A program made the translations under genes and the position numbers. The notes under the pieces are model-generated. The model worked only from the letters and a program-made list of their open reading frames with translations, did no database searches and was not told the origin of the DNA. Below are positions 34,671 to 44,064 of a stretch of DNA of 64,000 nucleotides, one piece after another (positions within the stretch are counted from its first letter, which is position 1; each line of letters begins with the position of its first letter). The stretch is from Bacillota bacterium (lineage in GTDB: Bacteria > Bacillota > Clostridia > Acetivibrionales > DSM-1351): positions 144,635 through 208,634 of the forward strand of contig JAEWOH010000043.1 of assembly GCA_023460955.1 (NCBI GenBank). The letters run 5' to 3'.

Positions 34671-35567
34671 ATGGGGATTTTTAACCGATTATCTAATGAA
34701 AGTAGTAACGAAGAGTCACTGGCGCCGAACCCTCAGTTAGAAGTAGGCAGTAAAGCCACAAAAAGATTGATTTACGGATTTATGACTATTTGTGCTTTGA
34801 TCATTTTACTTCCTTTGGTGTGGTTGTTTTTCTCTTCAATGAAAACACAAGCCGATTTGACGGTAAATACTTGGGGGCCACCCAAGGAATGGGTATTTTC
34901 AAACTATATCAAAGCATGGAAGGGCTCAAGAATTGACACATATATGCTTAACAGTATTTATGTAACCTTTTTAACTATAATAATTACAGTAGTTACAGCT
35001 ACACCTATTTCCTTTATTCTGGCCCGTTACAGATTCAGGGCTAAAAAATTCATTTATTATACAATTATTGCGGGAATGATGATTCCCATTCACTCAGCTA
35101 TTATTCCACTTTACATGATGGTCGGAAAGTGGGACATGTATAACAATCTAAGTGTTTTAGGTCTGATTTACGGCGCATTTCGTATATCCATTTCCATATT
35201 TATATTAGAAAGCTTTATGAGTTCCATACCAAGGGAATTGGAGGAATGTGCATTTATTGACGGCTGTAGCGTATGGAAGCTGTTTATCAAGATAATTGTA
35301 CCTTTATCCAAGGATGGTATCGTAACTATAGCGGTATTAGCAGTTCTGGCTTGCTGGAACGAACTTCTTGTGTCCATGCTGTTGCTAAACAAGCCTGAGC
35401 TTAAAACTTTACCGATTGGACTAATCGGTTTTATTACGGAGTTTAACTCGGAATATACTCAATTGGCTGCAGGTATTATGATGGCTATAATCCCAAGTAT
35501 TCTATTCTATATATTTGCACAGGAAAACATCGAAAAAGGAATGATTGCAGGAGCAGTAAAGGGATAG
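34671..35567 (+). CDS. Sugar ABC transporter permease (MalG-like)
   Basis: 298 residues, six predicted helices after a hydrophilic N-terminal tail of about 35 residues; EAA motif ELEECAFIDGCSVWKLFIKIIVPLS. ATG follows GGGGGAG. Gene order (MalG-like before MalF-like) is the reverse of the usual order. Confidence 0.9.
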   Translation: MGIFNRLSNESSNEESLAPNPQLEVGSKATKRLIYGFMTICALIILLPLVWLFFSSMKTQADLTVNTWGPPKEWVFSNYIKAWKGSRIDTYMLNSIYVTFLTIIITVVTATPISFILARYRFRAKKFIYYTIIAGMMIPIHSAIIPLYMMVGKWDMYNNLSVLGLIYGAFRISISIFILESFMSSIPRELEECAFIDGCSVWKLFIKIIVPLSKDGIVTIAVLAVLACWNELLVSMLLLNKPELKTLPIGLIGFITEFNSEYTQLAAGIMMAIIPSILFYIFAQENIEKGMIAGAVKG

Positions 35568-35595
35568 ATAATACAGATTGGCAGTGGAGGTCTAT

Positions 35596-36474
35596 ATGAA
35601 TATAACTAAAAAAAACATTTGGGTAGTTTTAGCATTTTTATTACCGGGTTCATTGATTTACATATATCTGGTTCTGTATCCTATTGGACAATCAGTTTTT
35701 CTCAGCACATTTAAATGGGATACATTGGCAACGAGAAGATTTGTAGGTCTGGAAAATTATGAGTCGGTGTTTTCATCACAGCTTTTTTGGAAGTCAATGG
35801 GGAATTCTCTGATATTCATGGTATCAACTACATTTTTGCAGGTTGTTATCGGATTCACATTGGGGTATATGGTTTACCTCCAATTGAGAGGGTATCGCTT
35901 TTATAAGGTGGTATTTTTTGTACCGACAGTATTACCTTCAGTAGCAGTAGGGTTTATATGGAATTATATTTACAGTCCGGGGATGGGTTTGCTAAAGCCT
36001 TTTATGACAGCAATCGGCCAGGCTGAAAATTATATACCGCCGTTATCAAGTCCGGCTTTGGCATTAATTGCGGTCATAATAGCACAGACATGGAATTCAT
36101 GCGGCGTTCAGGTTATTTTGTTTAATTCGGGATTTATGAACATGCCTCAAGAAGTAATTGAAAGTGCCACTATAGACGGGGCCAGCGGCATGAAAATGAT
36201 TTATCACATGGTAATCCCTCTGTCCTGGGATATTATAAAAATGGTAATTATTTTGCAGACGGTCGGTGCTTTACGTTCCTTTGATCTAGTCTACGTAATG
36301 ACAGGGGGAGGTCCGAATCATTCCACCGAGTTATTACCTCTTCATCTCTTTGTAAGTTCATTCCAAAACTTTAACATTGGATATGGAAATGTCATAGCAA
36401 TATTGATTTTTGCATTGGCTATGCTGCTTACAATGGGAATGAAAAAAATAATGTACAAGGAAAGCATTTATTAA
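35596..36474 (+). CDS. Sugar ABC transporter permease (MalF-like)
   Basis: 292 residues, six predicted helices; EAA motif EVIESATIDGASGMKMIYHMVIP. ATG 35596 (GTGGAGG upstream) is chosen over the TTG at 35578. Pairs with the preceding permease. Confidence 0.9.
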   Translation: MNITKKNIWVVLAFLLPGSLIYIYLVLYPIGQSVFLSTFKWDTLATRRFVGLENYESVFSSQLFWKSMGNSLIFMVSTTFLQVVIGFTLGYMVYLQLRGYRFYKVVFFVPTVLPSVAVGFIWNYIYSPGMGLLKPFMTAIGQAENYIPPLSSPALALIAVIIAQTWNSCGVQVILFNSGFMNMPQEVIESATIDGASGMKMIYHMVIPLSWDIIKMVIILQTVGALRSFDLVYVMTGGGPNHSTELLPLHLFVSSFQNFNIGYGNVIAILIFALAMLLTMGMKKIMYKESIY

Positions 36475-36521
36475 TTTAAATAAGCAGCAAAAAATATTTA
36501 ATTTTGAGAGGGGATTTAATT

Positions 36522-37226
36522 ATGACAAGAACAGAATTAATTAATGAATTAAGAAAGTATAGGTGCGCAGATTTATCAGATGCTATGGATGCTCTTGGTT
36601 TGGTCAATGTGGGGTCAATGAATCCGAATATGCGACCTTTAAGAACGGGAATGGAGTTTAAAGGTTTTGCATATACAGTAAAACTGCTTCCAAAGCAGAC
36701 TCCAAATAAACAGTGCAAAACTGTTGCTGAATACAAGGAAGAGTTGACCAGAGAATGTGAAAACATATATTCCTTTGTTAACGATATTACTGCAGAGAAT
36801 GCAAAGGACATGGTTATAGTCATTGACATGGAAGGTATTGTAGGAGGAATTTGGGGCTCTGAAATAGCAATGAACATGATGATAAGGGGAGTTGAAGGCG
36901 CGGTAATAGACGGGGCCTGCAGAGACTCCTATGAAACTAATCTGGAAAATGCAAACGTATTCTGCACTCAGAGAACATACAACCATGTATATGGACGTGT
37001 GCGCGGCGGTGCCAGAAATATTCCGGTTCATTGTGCCGGAGTAACCGTAAAGCCTGGAGATGTTATATGTGCGGATGATGATGGTGTATTGGTAATACCA
37101 TATGAAGTTGCCGAAGATGTTATAAAATTTGCCAGATTGCAGCTGGAAGAAGATATTGCTACAAGGTCTTCACACTATGAGAAATTAGGTTATCAACCTG
37201 ATGCTACTCTTGAAAGAAATAAATAA
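36522..37226 (+). CDS. RraA-like protein (HMG/CHA-type aldolase family)
   Basis: 234 residues of the RraA/4-hydroxy-4-methyl-2-oxoglutarate aldolase family: CADLSDAMDALG at the start and the metal/substrate motif GSEIAMNMMIRGVEGAVIDGACRDSYE with the Arg-Asp pair (RD) found in the catalytic members. The enzymatic branch cleaves branched 4-hydroxy-2-oxo acids with Mg. ATG 36522 after GAGAGGGG. In a cluster with HMG-CoA genes and glycerate kinase, an aldolase role on a branched acid is the best reading. Confidence 0.85.
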   Translation: MTRTELINELRKYRCADLSDAMDALGLVNVGSMNPNMRPLRTGMEFKGFAYTVKLLPKQTPNKQCKTVAEYKEELTRECENIYSFVNDITAENAKDMVIVIDMEGIVGGIWGSEIAMNMMIRGVEGAVIDGACRDSYETNLENANVFCTQRTYNHVYGRVRGGARNIPVHCAGVTVKPGDVICADDDGVLVIPYEVAEDVIKFARLQLEEDIATRSSHYEKLGYQPDATLERNK

Positions 37227-37239
37227 ACGTTAATTTTCT

Positions 37240-37284
37240 TTTTTACAGAAGATTCCACTGAATAGGCGGGATCTTCTGTAAAAA
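37240..37284 (+). terminator. Hairpin between the aldolase-like gene and the dehydrogenase
   Basis: TTTTTACAGAAGAT (37240-37253) and ATCTTCTGTAAAAA (37271-37284) form a 14-bp perfect stem. It ends with A rather than T on the plus strand, so it may be an mRNA-processing hairpin or partial terminator inside the operon. Confidence 0.5.
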
Positions 37285-37302
37285 TATAGAAAGAGGGGTT
37301 CT

Positions 37303-38337
37303 ATGAAAGCTATACAAAAAACAGTCGGAGAGATTGGCGCACAGCTGGTGGATTTGGAAATTCCCCGCATCGGAAGGAATGAGGTTCTTGTGCTAGTCAA
37401 GGATGCTGCACTATGCAGGTCTGATGTGGATGTATATGAATGGACCCAATTGGTTCAGAATGCACACTACAAGTTGCCGTTTACCATGGGACATGAGTTT
37501 TCAGGAATTGTGGTAGAGGCTGGAGAAGACGTAAAGGGTATCAGTGTTGGAGACAGAGTTGCCGGTGAAACACATATTCCATGTGGTCACTGTAATACCT
37601 GCAGGACGGGTAATCAGCATATCTGCAGAAACAATATGGGTGTAATAGGAAGAAGCGTTAACGGATGTTTTGCAAAATACATAAAAATTCCGGAAATTGC
37701 TGCAGTTAAGATACCAGATTCTATTACCTACAGGCAGGGAGCACTGCTTGAACCCTTCGCAACGGCCATGCATGCCCTTTCTAAAGTCAATCCCTGCGGC
37801 AACAGCATAGCGATTCTTGGTATGGGTACTATCGGACTGATGGCTGTTGAACTTGCAAAATTTTTAGGCAGCACAAAAATCTTTGTAATGGGTAATAATG
37901 AGCTGCGACTGGCAGAGAGTAAACGACTTGGTGCAGATGTGACAATTAATGGCTCCAAAGAAGATTTTGTAGATGTTATAATGCGGGAAACAAACGGTGT
38001 AGGGGTATCTTCTATTATAGACATGACGGGAAATGAAGAAGTAATAAATAAAAGCGTTGAGGCACTAAAGGTGGCAGGAACTCTGGTTCATGTGGGAATG
38101 GTGCCAAAACCGTTGACTTTCAACAATTTTATGTATGGTGTTGTATACAAGGAGTTGAACATTACGGGAATATTCGGCAGGAGAATGTTTGAAACATGGG
38201 AAACAGTTCTGTCAATTTTAAATACCGGTAGGATAAATCTGGATAACTATATCGGAAAGGTTACCGAGCTTGAGAATTTTGAGCAGGCTATAGAAGATTT
38301 CAAAAAAGTAACCGGAAGAATAATATTTGAGCTTTAA
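37303..38337 (+). CDS. Zinc-dependent medium-chain dehydrogenase
   Basis: 344 residues of the threonine/sorbitol dehydrogenase-like MDR family. Catalytic zinc residues in CRSDVDVYEW and GHEFSG; structural zinc cysteines in CGHCNTCRTGNQHIC; Rossmann motif AILGMGTIGLMAVELAKFLG. Probably oxidises a polyol or sugar alcohol with NAD(P)+. Start ATG with AGAGGGG. 23 bp before the HMG-CoA lyase gene. Confidence 0.9.
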   Translation: MKAIQKTVGEIGAQLVDLEIPRIGRNEVLVLVKDAALCRSDVDVYEWTQLVQNAHYKLPFTMGHEFSGIVVEAGEDVKGISVGDRVAGETHIPCGHCNTCRTGNQHICRNNMGVIGRSVNGCFAKYIKIPEIAAVKIPDSITYRQGALLEPFATAMHALSKVNPCGNSIAILGMGTIGLMAVELAKFLGSTKIFVMGNNELRLAESKRLGADVTINGSKEDFVDVIMRETNGVGVSSIIDMTGNEEVINKSVEALKVAGTLVHVGMVPKPLTFNNFMYGVVYKELNITGIFGRRMFETWETVLSILNTGRINLDNYIGKVTELENFEQAIEDFKKVTGRIIFEL

Positions 38338-38360
38338 AAATATAAAAAGAGGGTGTAAAG

Positions 38361-39245
38361 ATGATATCAAATCATAACTGTAAAGAGGTCAGCATTTTCG
38401 AAGTAGGTCCTCGTGACGGCTTGCAGCCCGAACCTGTGTTTATACCGACTGAGAAGAAAATCGAGTTGGTAAACAGATTAACAGATGCGGGGTGTAAAAG
38501 GATTGAGGTCACTTCCTTTGTACATCCGAAGTGGGTACCTCAAATGGCGGACAGTAAAGAAGTTCTGGCTGGTATAAGGAAAAAAGAAGGTGTGACATAT
38601 AACGCGCTGATTCCTAACTTAAGAGGACTTGAATTAGCTATCGAATGCGGTTTGAAAGAAGTAGTCACCATAATGAGTACCAGCGAAAGCCATAATAAAA
38701 AGAATTTAAACATGTGTACAGAAGATTCTCTTAAAGAAATTGAACAAATTAATAAAGTTGCTGCAAAAAACGGAGTCAAAGTACGCTCATATATTGCAAC
38801 GGTATTCGGTTGCCCAATTGAAGGGGAAATGAGCCCCAAAAGAGCACTTGAAATAGCATTAAAACTAGAAGAATACGGTTCATATGAAATATCACTGGGT
38901 GATACAACCGGGATGGCAAATCCTATATCAGCCTATGAAATTCCTAAGATGATAAACGAAAAACTTACCAGAGCAAAACTTGCTGTTCACTATCATAAAT
39001 ATCATGGTCTGGAATTTGCCAATAACCTGGCATCCTTTGAAGCCGGCATTAGAATATTTGACGGCGCAGCCGGAGGACTTGGAGGATGTCCATATGCTCC
39101 TGGTGCTAAAGGTAACTGTCAAACCGAAATACTAGTAGAGATGTTCCACAGAATGGGTATAGAAACAGGAATAGATCTGAAAAAGATTTATGATGCAGGG
39201 GAGTACGCAATGACTTTGAGTACCCTCTTACACAATAAATGCTGA
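38361..39245 (+). CDS. Hydroxymethylglutaryl-CoA lyase family protein
   Basis: 294 residues. TIM-barrel HMGL-like lyase with EVGPRDGLQPE at the N-terminus, EVTSFVHPKWVPQMADS, and the signature GGLGGCPYAPGAKGN carrying the catalytic Cys. Known reaction: HMG-CoA to acetyl-CoA plus acetoacetate. It is followed 34 bp later by an HMG-CoA reductase, an unusual pairing in a sugar cluster. The natural substrate here could be HMG-CoA or another 3-hydroxy-3-substituted acyl-CoA. Confidence 0.88.
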   Translation: MISNHNCKEVSIFEVGPRDGLQPEPVFIPTEKKIELVNRLTDAGCKRIEVTSFVHPKWVPQMADSKEVLAGIRKKEGVTYNALIPNLRGLELAIECGLKEVVTIMSTSESHNKKNLNMCTEDSLKEIEQINKVAAKNGVKVRSYIATVFGCPIEGEMSPKRALEIALKLEEYGSYEISLGDTTGMANPISAYEIPKMINEKLTRAKLAVHYHKYHGLEFANNLASFEAGIRIFDGAAGGLGGCPYAPGAKGNCQTEILVEMFHRMGIETGIDLKKIYDAGEYAMTLSTLLHNKC

Positions 39246-39279
39246 TAAAAGGTAGTAATCCATTAAGGAGGCTGTATAG

Positions 39280-40590
39280 ATGAATGAAAAACTTTTGGAT
39301 ATCAAAAGAAAATATAGTATTGGTGAAATTAAAAGTCAGAACCTTGAAAGTGTCATATTTACCGAGATTTATGGATCAGATCCGGTAAATATCAGAGAGG
39401 CATGTAATGACGCAGCCTATGTACGCTGCGAAACTGTTGAGGAAGAGACCGGTATAAGTCTGGACATTATAAAAAATACCCGTCTTGACAACTGTTCGTT
39501 GGTTGGCGGGGAAAGGATTTTGAGCGGAATAGAAGGAAAAATAGGAGCTGCAACTATCCCTATGGGAATAGCCGGACCTGTAAAAATAAACGGGCAGTTT
39601 GTGAATGAAAAGATATATATTCCACTTGCAACAAATGAGGCTGCTCTGGTCGCAGGAGTACAAAGGGGTATAAAAGCTATAAATTTGGCTGGAGGGCTCA
39701 ACACACTGGTTCATTTTGATGGAATGACCAGGGCTCCATTGATTGAAGCTCCTGATATTGCCGAGGCCAGAAGATTCTGCCGGCAAATTGAAACTGATAA
39801 AGATCTGTTCAAATCTTTAGCAGTGCTTTCAAGAGACCCATTTGTCCGTTTGGAACAAATTGACCCCTACCAGCTGGGCACAAAAGTATTCCTGAGAATG
39901 ATGTTCAAAACCGGTGATGCTATGGGTATGAACGGGGTGACCAAGGCTTCTGCAGATATAACAAGAGGTATCCTGGCCATGCTGCCTGACTGGAAGCTTA
40001 TAACAATAAGCAGCAATCTTTGCTCTGATAAGAAATCTTCTCATATAAATGTTTTAAACGGTAGAGGTAAATCCATTCAAACAGAGGTATTTATACCTAA
40101 CGAAGTTCTAAAGGCAGTGTTTAAAAAAGGAGTTAATGCCAGAAGTGTTGAGAAGACAGTTTTTCATAAATGCTATCTGGGTTCATGCTACAGCGGAACA
40201 ATTGGAGGCTTCAACGTAAATGCAGCAAATGCCGTAGCGGCATTTTATGCGGCTACCGGACAGGATTTGGCGCATGTAATTTCATCTTCCAGCTGCTTTG
40301 TACAGGCGGATGCAACCGAAGACGGAGTTCATTTCATGGTTTCGCTGCCATGCATGGAGCTTGCTACAATTGGCGGTGGTACAATGTTCGGAACATCCAA
40401 GGAAGCTTTAAGACTTATCGGCTGCGGAGGCTTCGGAAAGAATGTTGATGATAATGAAAATGTATTAAGACTTGCTGAAATTGCGGCAACAGCTGTAACA
40501 GCCCTTGAATTGAACACCGCATGCGCACAAGCTGCCGGGTACGAGATGGCCGATTCTCATGTCAAGCTTGCAAGAGGCGAAGAAGCCTAA
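39280..40590 (+). CDS. Hydroxymethylglutaryl-CoA reductase
   Basis: 436 residues. Catalytic elements are present: Glu in PLATNEAALVAGV, the DKK motif in CSDKKSSHINVLNGRGKS (class I-like), nucleotide-binding GDAMGMNGVTKA, GTIGGFNVNAANAVAAFYAATGQD, and the terminal His in DSHVKLARGE. The family interconverts HMG-CoA and mevalonate with NAD(P)H. Clostridia generally use the MEP pathway (dxr and ispG are in this window), so a mevalonate-synthesis role is unlikely; a catabolic or detoxifying role fits better. Possibly altered specificity. Confidence 0.9.
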   Translation: MNEKLLDIKRKYSIGEIKSQNLESVIFTEIYGSDPVNIREACNDAAYVRCETVEEETGISLDIIKNTRLDNCSLVGGERILSGIEGKIGAATIPMGIAGPVKINGQFVNEKIYIPLATNEAALVAGVQRGIKAINLAGGLNTLVHFDGMTRAPLIEAPDIAEARRFCRQIETDKDLFKSLAVLSRDPFVRLEQIDPYQLGTKVFLRMMFKTGDAMGMNGVTKASADITRGILAMLPDWKLITISSNLCSDKKSSHINVLNGRGKSIQTEVFIPNEVLKAVFKKGVNARSVEKTVFHKCYLGSCYSGTIGGFNVNAANAVAAFYAATGQDLAHVISSSSCFVQADATEDGVHFMVSLPCMELATIGGGTMFGTSKEALRLIGCGGFGKNVDDNENVLRLAEIAATAVTALELNTACAQAAGYEMADSHVKLARGEEA

Positions 40591-40674
40591 GGTGTGTGGA
40601 GGAACAAACAAATTTCATAACTGTTTTGTGGCCGCTATGCGGCTCAATGCCAAAAACTGACTTAGGAGGCTAAT

Positions 40675-41586
40675 ATGTACGAATCCATAAAAAAATATAT
40701 GAAGGTTGGTTTGATCCACTTTATGGCTTATCCTGCCACAATGAAAGGTGAAGGACCCATAGAGGAAACCATAAGAAAAATTGCAACAGACAGCTATTTT
40801 GACGCAATTGAAATAACCTGGATGAAAGCCCCTCAGGTAAGAAATAATGTCAAGAAAATGCTGGACAGTTCGCATATGACGGTAGCTTACGGCGGACAGC
40901 CCAGACTGCTTACTACCGGCATGAATATAAACGATCTTGATGAGAGCAAAAGATTAGCAGCTGTTACAAGCCTTAAGGAAGGAATTGATGAGGCATATGA
41001 AATGAATGCTGCCGGATTTGCCTTTTTGTCAGGAAAATACCTGGAAGAAACAAAGGAACAATCTTATCAGGCACTGATAAAGTCAACAAAGGAATTGTGC
41101 AGTTATGCGAAGAGCAAAGGCAGCATGAAGGTTGCATTAGAGGTTTTTGACTATGATATAGACAAAAAGTCCATAATCGGCCCCGTTTCACTTGCAAAAC
41201 GTTTTGCTCAGGAAATAACTAATGAATTTGATAATTTCGGCTTAATGGTAGACCTTTCGCATATTCCGATGATACATGAAACACTTCAGGAAAACTTACT
41301 TCCGATTAAAGAATATATAATACACGCCCATATGGGTAACACAGTTATAAAAGACCCTTCCTGTGAAGCTTATGGTGATACACACCCGCGTTTCGGTTTC
41401 CCGAATTCGGAAAACGATGTGGATGAATTGACCGAATACCTGAAAACACTGATGCAAATCGGATTCATCAGCGAAGAACGCAGACCAATAGTCAGCTTTG
41501 AGGTAAAACCCTGGGGAGATGAAGATCCGGATATAGTAATAGCAAACGCAAAGAGGGTTTTAGATCTGGCCTGGTCAAGGGTTTAG
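40675..41586 (+). CDS. Sugar phosphate isomerase/epimerase-like TIM barrel
   Basis: 303 residues of the AP-endonuclease-2/xylose isomerase-like superfamily: FDAIEITWMKAPQV, KVALEVFDYDIDKKS, GLMVDLSHIPMIHE, IIHAHMGNTVIKD and VSFEVKPWGDEDP supply the typical metal-binding Glu, Asp, His and Glu residues. Probably isomerises or epimerises a pathway intermediate. CTTAGGAGG upstream of the ATG. Confidence 0.82.
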   Translation: MYESIKKYMKVGLIHFMAYPATMKGEGPIEETIRKIATDSYFDAIEITWMKAPQVRNNVKKMLDSSHMTVAYGGQPRLLTTGMNINDLDESKRLAAVTSLKEGIDEAYEMNAAGFAFLSGKYLEETKEQSYQALIKSTKELCSYAKSKGSMKVALEVFDYDIDKKSIIGPVSLAKRFAQEITNEFDNFGLMVDLSHIPMIHETLQENLLPIKEYIIHAHMGNTVIKDPSCEAYGDTHPRFGFPNSENDVDELTEYLKTLMQIGFISEERRPIVSFEVKPWGDEDPDIVIANAKRVLDLAWSRV

Positions 41587-41678
41587 GCAAACTAAGCTGA
41601 ATAGTAATTTTTTAGTGGTTCGGTTACCCAGTGCAAATCACAGATATAAACTAATTTAATATGTGAGGATGATGATTT

Positions 41679-42638
41679 ATGAAAATCGTAGTACTTGATG
41701 GATATACCCTTAATCCTGGTGATATCAGTTGGTCTGGCTTAGAGCAGCATGGAGAGCTGACAGTCTATGACAGAACCCCAGCAGATAAGATAGTTGAAAG
41801 AATCGGTAATGCTGAAATTGTATATACAAATAAAACACCGCTAACAAAGGAAATATTTGATAGCTGCCCCACAATTAAATTTGTAGGTGTGCTAGCTACA
41901 GGTTATAATGTAGTTGATACAGAATATGCAAAGTCCAAAGGCATACCGGTGACCAATATTCCCACCTATGGTACAGCTGCTGTAGCACAATTCGCTTTTG
42001 CACTGCTTTTGGAGCTTTGCCATCATGTCGGGTCTCACAGTGATAGTGTACATAACGGAGATTGGACAAAATGTCCGGATTTTTGTTATTGGAATTATCC
42101 TTTAGTTGAACTTGCCGGAAAGACCTTTGGAGTTATCGGATTTGGCAGAATAGGTCAGACAGCGGCAAAAATAGCACAGGCTTTAGGCATGAAGGTGCTT
42201 GCACATGACCAGTTTATTGATAAGAGTTTAGAAAATGACGGATTAAAATATGTACAACTGGATGAGCTATTTGCCCAGTCAGATGTTATATCTTTACACT
42301 GTCCTCTATTTCCTTCCACTCAGGGAATAATAAACAAAGCCAATATTGCTAAAATGAAAGACGGTGTAATGATTATAAATACATCGAGAGGACCACTGGT
42401 GGTTGAACAGGATCTTGCAGAAGCTCTTGATTCAGGAAAGGTTGCAGGAGCAGCACTTGATGTAGTATCATCTGAGCCAATCCGCAGTGATAATTTATTG
42501 CTTAATGCTAAAAATTGCATAATTACACCGCATATTGCATGGGCTCCCAGAGAATCCAGGAACAGGCTGATGAATATTGCAGTTGATAATTTATCTGCAT
42601 TTCTATCTGGTAATCCGGTAAATGTTGTAAACCTGTAA
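41679..42638 (+). CDS. D-2-hydroxyacid dehydrogenase (hydroxypyruvate reductase-like)
   Basis: 319 residues. NAD-binding motif GKTFGVIGFGRIGQTAAK; catalytic Arg in NTSRGPLV, Glu in DVVSSEP and His in TPHIAWAP. Closest in pattern to glycerate dehydrogenases. With the glycerate kinase 19 bp downstream it would convert hydroxypyruvate to D-glycerate and then phosphoglycerate. Confidence 0.88.
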   Translation: MKIVVLDGYTLNPGDISWSGLEQHGELTVYDRTPADKIVERIGNAEIVYTNKTPLTKEIFDSCPTIKFVGVLATGYNVVDTEYAKSKGIPVTNIPTYGTAAVAQFAFALLLELCHHVGSHSDSVHNGDWTKCPDFCYWNYPLVELAGKTFGVIGFGRIGQTAAKIAQALGMKVLAHDQFIDKSLENDGLKYVQLDELFAQSDVISLHCPLFPSTQGIINKANIAKMKDGVMIINTSRGPLVVEQDLAEALDSGKVAGAALDVVSSEPIRSDNLLLNAKNCIITPHIAWAPRESRNRLMNIAVDNLSAFLSGNPVNVVNL

Positions 42639-42657
42639 AAGATGAAAGGATGGTTAG

Positions 42658-43824
42658 ATGAAAATAGTTATAGCACCTGACTCCTTTAAAGGAAGCCTTA
42701 CAGCTATAGAAGTTGCCGGATTTATTGAAGACGGTATAAAGCAGGCCGATACAAATATTGAGGTAGTTAAGCTTCCTGTTGCTGATGGCGGTGAGGGCAC
42801 TGTTGAGGCACTAGTGGCGGCCACAGGCGGCCAAATAGTGAAGCAAAGGGTTCATGGCCCGTTTATGGAAGAAGTGGACTCATTCTTCGGTATATTAGGA
42901 AACGGACGGACTGCTGTGATTGAAATGGCCGCCTGTTCTGGGTTGACACTCGTCAGAAAAGAGGAATTAAATCCTTTGATGACTACCACCTATGGAGTAG
43001 GGGAACTTATACTGGCTGCAGTCCGCACGGGTTGCAAAAAGATAATAGTTGGTATAGGCGGAAGCTCGACAAATGACGGCGGTATGGGTATGGCACAGGC
43101 CTTGGGCTACAGGTTCTATGACAAGAACAAAAACATATTGGGACAGGGCGGGAAATATGTTGGTGAGGTTGCCAGCATAGATTCTCAAAACTTTAATAAT
43201 GATCTAAATGATATAGAGATTGTTGTTGCCTGTGACGTTAAAAATCCTTTATGTGGTCAAAATGGAGCTTCACATATTTACGGGCCCCAAAAGGGTGCAA
43301 CAAATGAAATGATAGAATTGCTCGACAGAGGGCTTGAAAATTTTGCAGATATCATTAAAAGAGATATTGGCAAAGATATCAGGGATATTCCGGGAAGTGG
43401 GGCAGCCGGAGGTCTTGGAGGGGGTATGATCGCATTTTTGAAGCAGTCAAAACTTTGTCCCGGAATTGATATAGTTATTGAAAATTGCAATTTTAGAGAG
43501 ATCATCAAGGATTGTGATTTACTAATAACCGGTGAGGGTCAGACTGATAGTCAGACTGCAAACGGAAAGGTAGTCGCGGGACTTGCGTCAGAAGCAAAAA
43601 GGTATGATATCCCTGTGGTTTGTTTGTCAGGTTCATTGAAAGAAGGATACCAGAAGACATATGCCTGCGGAGTTGATGCAGCCTTCAGTGACATTATAGC
43701 CCCCATGACACTGGAGGAAGCGATGAGATTGACACCCCAAATGTTAACTCAGACATCATATTCCATAGCAAGATTAATGCTTAAAATATATTCAAAGGCT
43801 AAGGCAAAATTTCAGGATAAATAG
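42658..43824 (+). CDS. Glycerate kinase (GarK/GlxK type)
   Basis: 388 residues. Family start KIVIAPDSFKGSLTAIEVA; VADGGEGTVEALV; GIGGSSTNDGGMGMAQALG; LITGEGQTDSQTANGK. Uses ATP to phosphorylate D-glycerate to 2-phosphoglycerate. Last gene of the cluster, before a terminator, and gives the pathway an entry to glycolysis. Confidence 0.93.
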   Translation: MKIVIAPDSFKGSLTAIEVAGFIEDGIKQADTNIEVVKLPVADGGEGTVEALVAATGGQIVKQRVHGPFMEEVDSFFGILGNGRTAVIEMAACSGLTLVRKEELNPLMTTTYGVGELILAAVRTGCKKIIVGIGGSSTNDGGMGMAQALGYRFYDKNKNILGQGGKYVGEVASIDSQNFNNDLNDIEIVVACDVKNPLCGQNGASHIYGPQKGATNEMIELLDRGLENFADIIKRDIGKDIRDIPGSGAAGGLGGGMIAFLKQSKLCPGIDIVIENCNFREIIKDCDLLITGEGQTDSQTANGKVVAGLASEAKRYDIPVVCLSGSLKEGYQKTYACGVDAAFSDIIAPMTLEEAMRLTPQMLTQTSYSIARLMLKIYSKAKAKFQDK

Positions 43825-43888
43825 AATAATGCCGGACTAATATGAAAAAGATGAGGTTTCCTTATCTGTCACCTTGTTTTTTGACAGT

Positions 43889-43919
43889 ACTCCCGATTGC
43901 TTGTGTAGTCGGGAGTTTT
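43889..43919 (+). terminator. Terminator of the catabolic cluster
   Basis: ACTCCCGA/TCGGGAGT stem with a 12-nt loop followed by TTT. Confidence 0.75.
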
Positions 43920-44064
43920 GGTTTAGATCAACATTATGAATTGATTCCATAAGCGAAAACTATTAAATATTAGTATTTTGAAGGAGACTATAATAAAATA
44001 ACCTTGTATACTGGTATTTATAAGTTGAGATTTATATGCTATTAGTTTTAAAATATTATAATGA

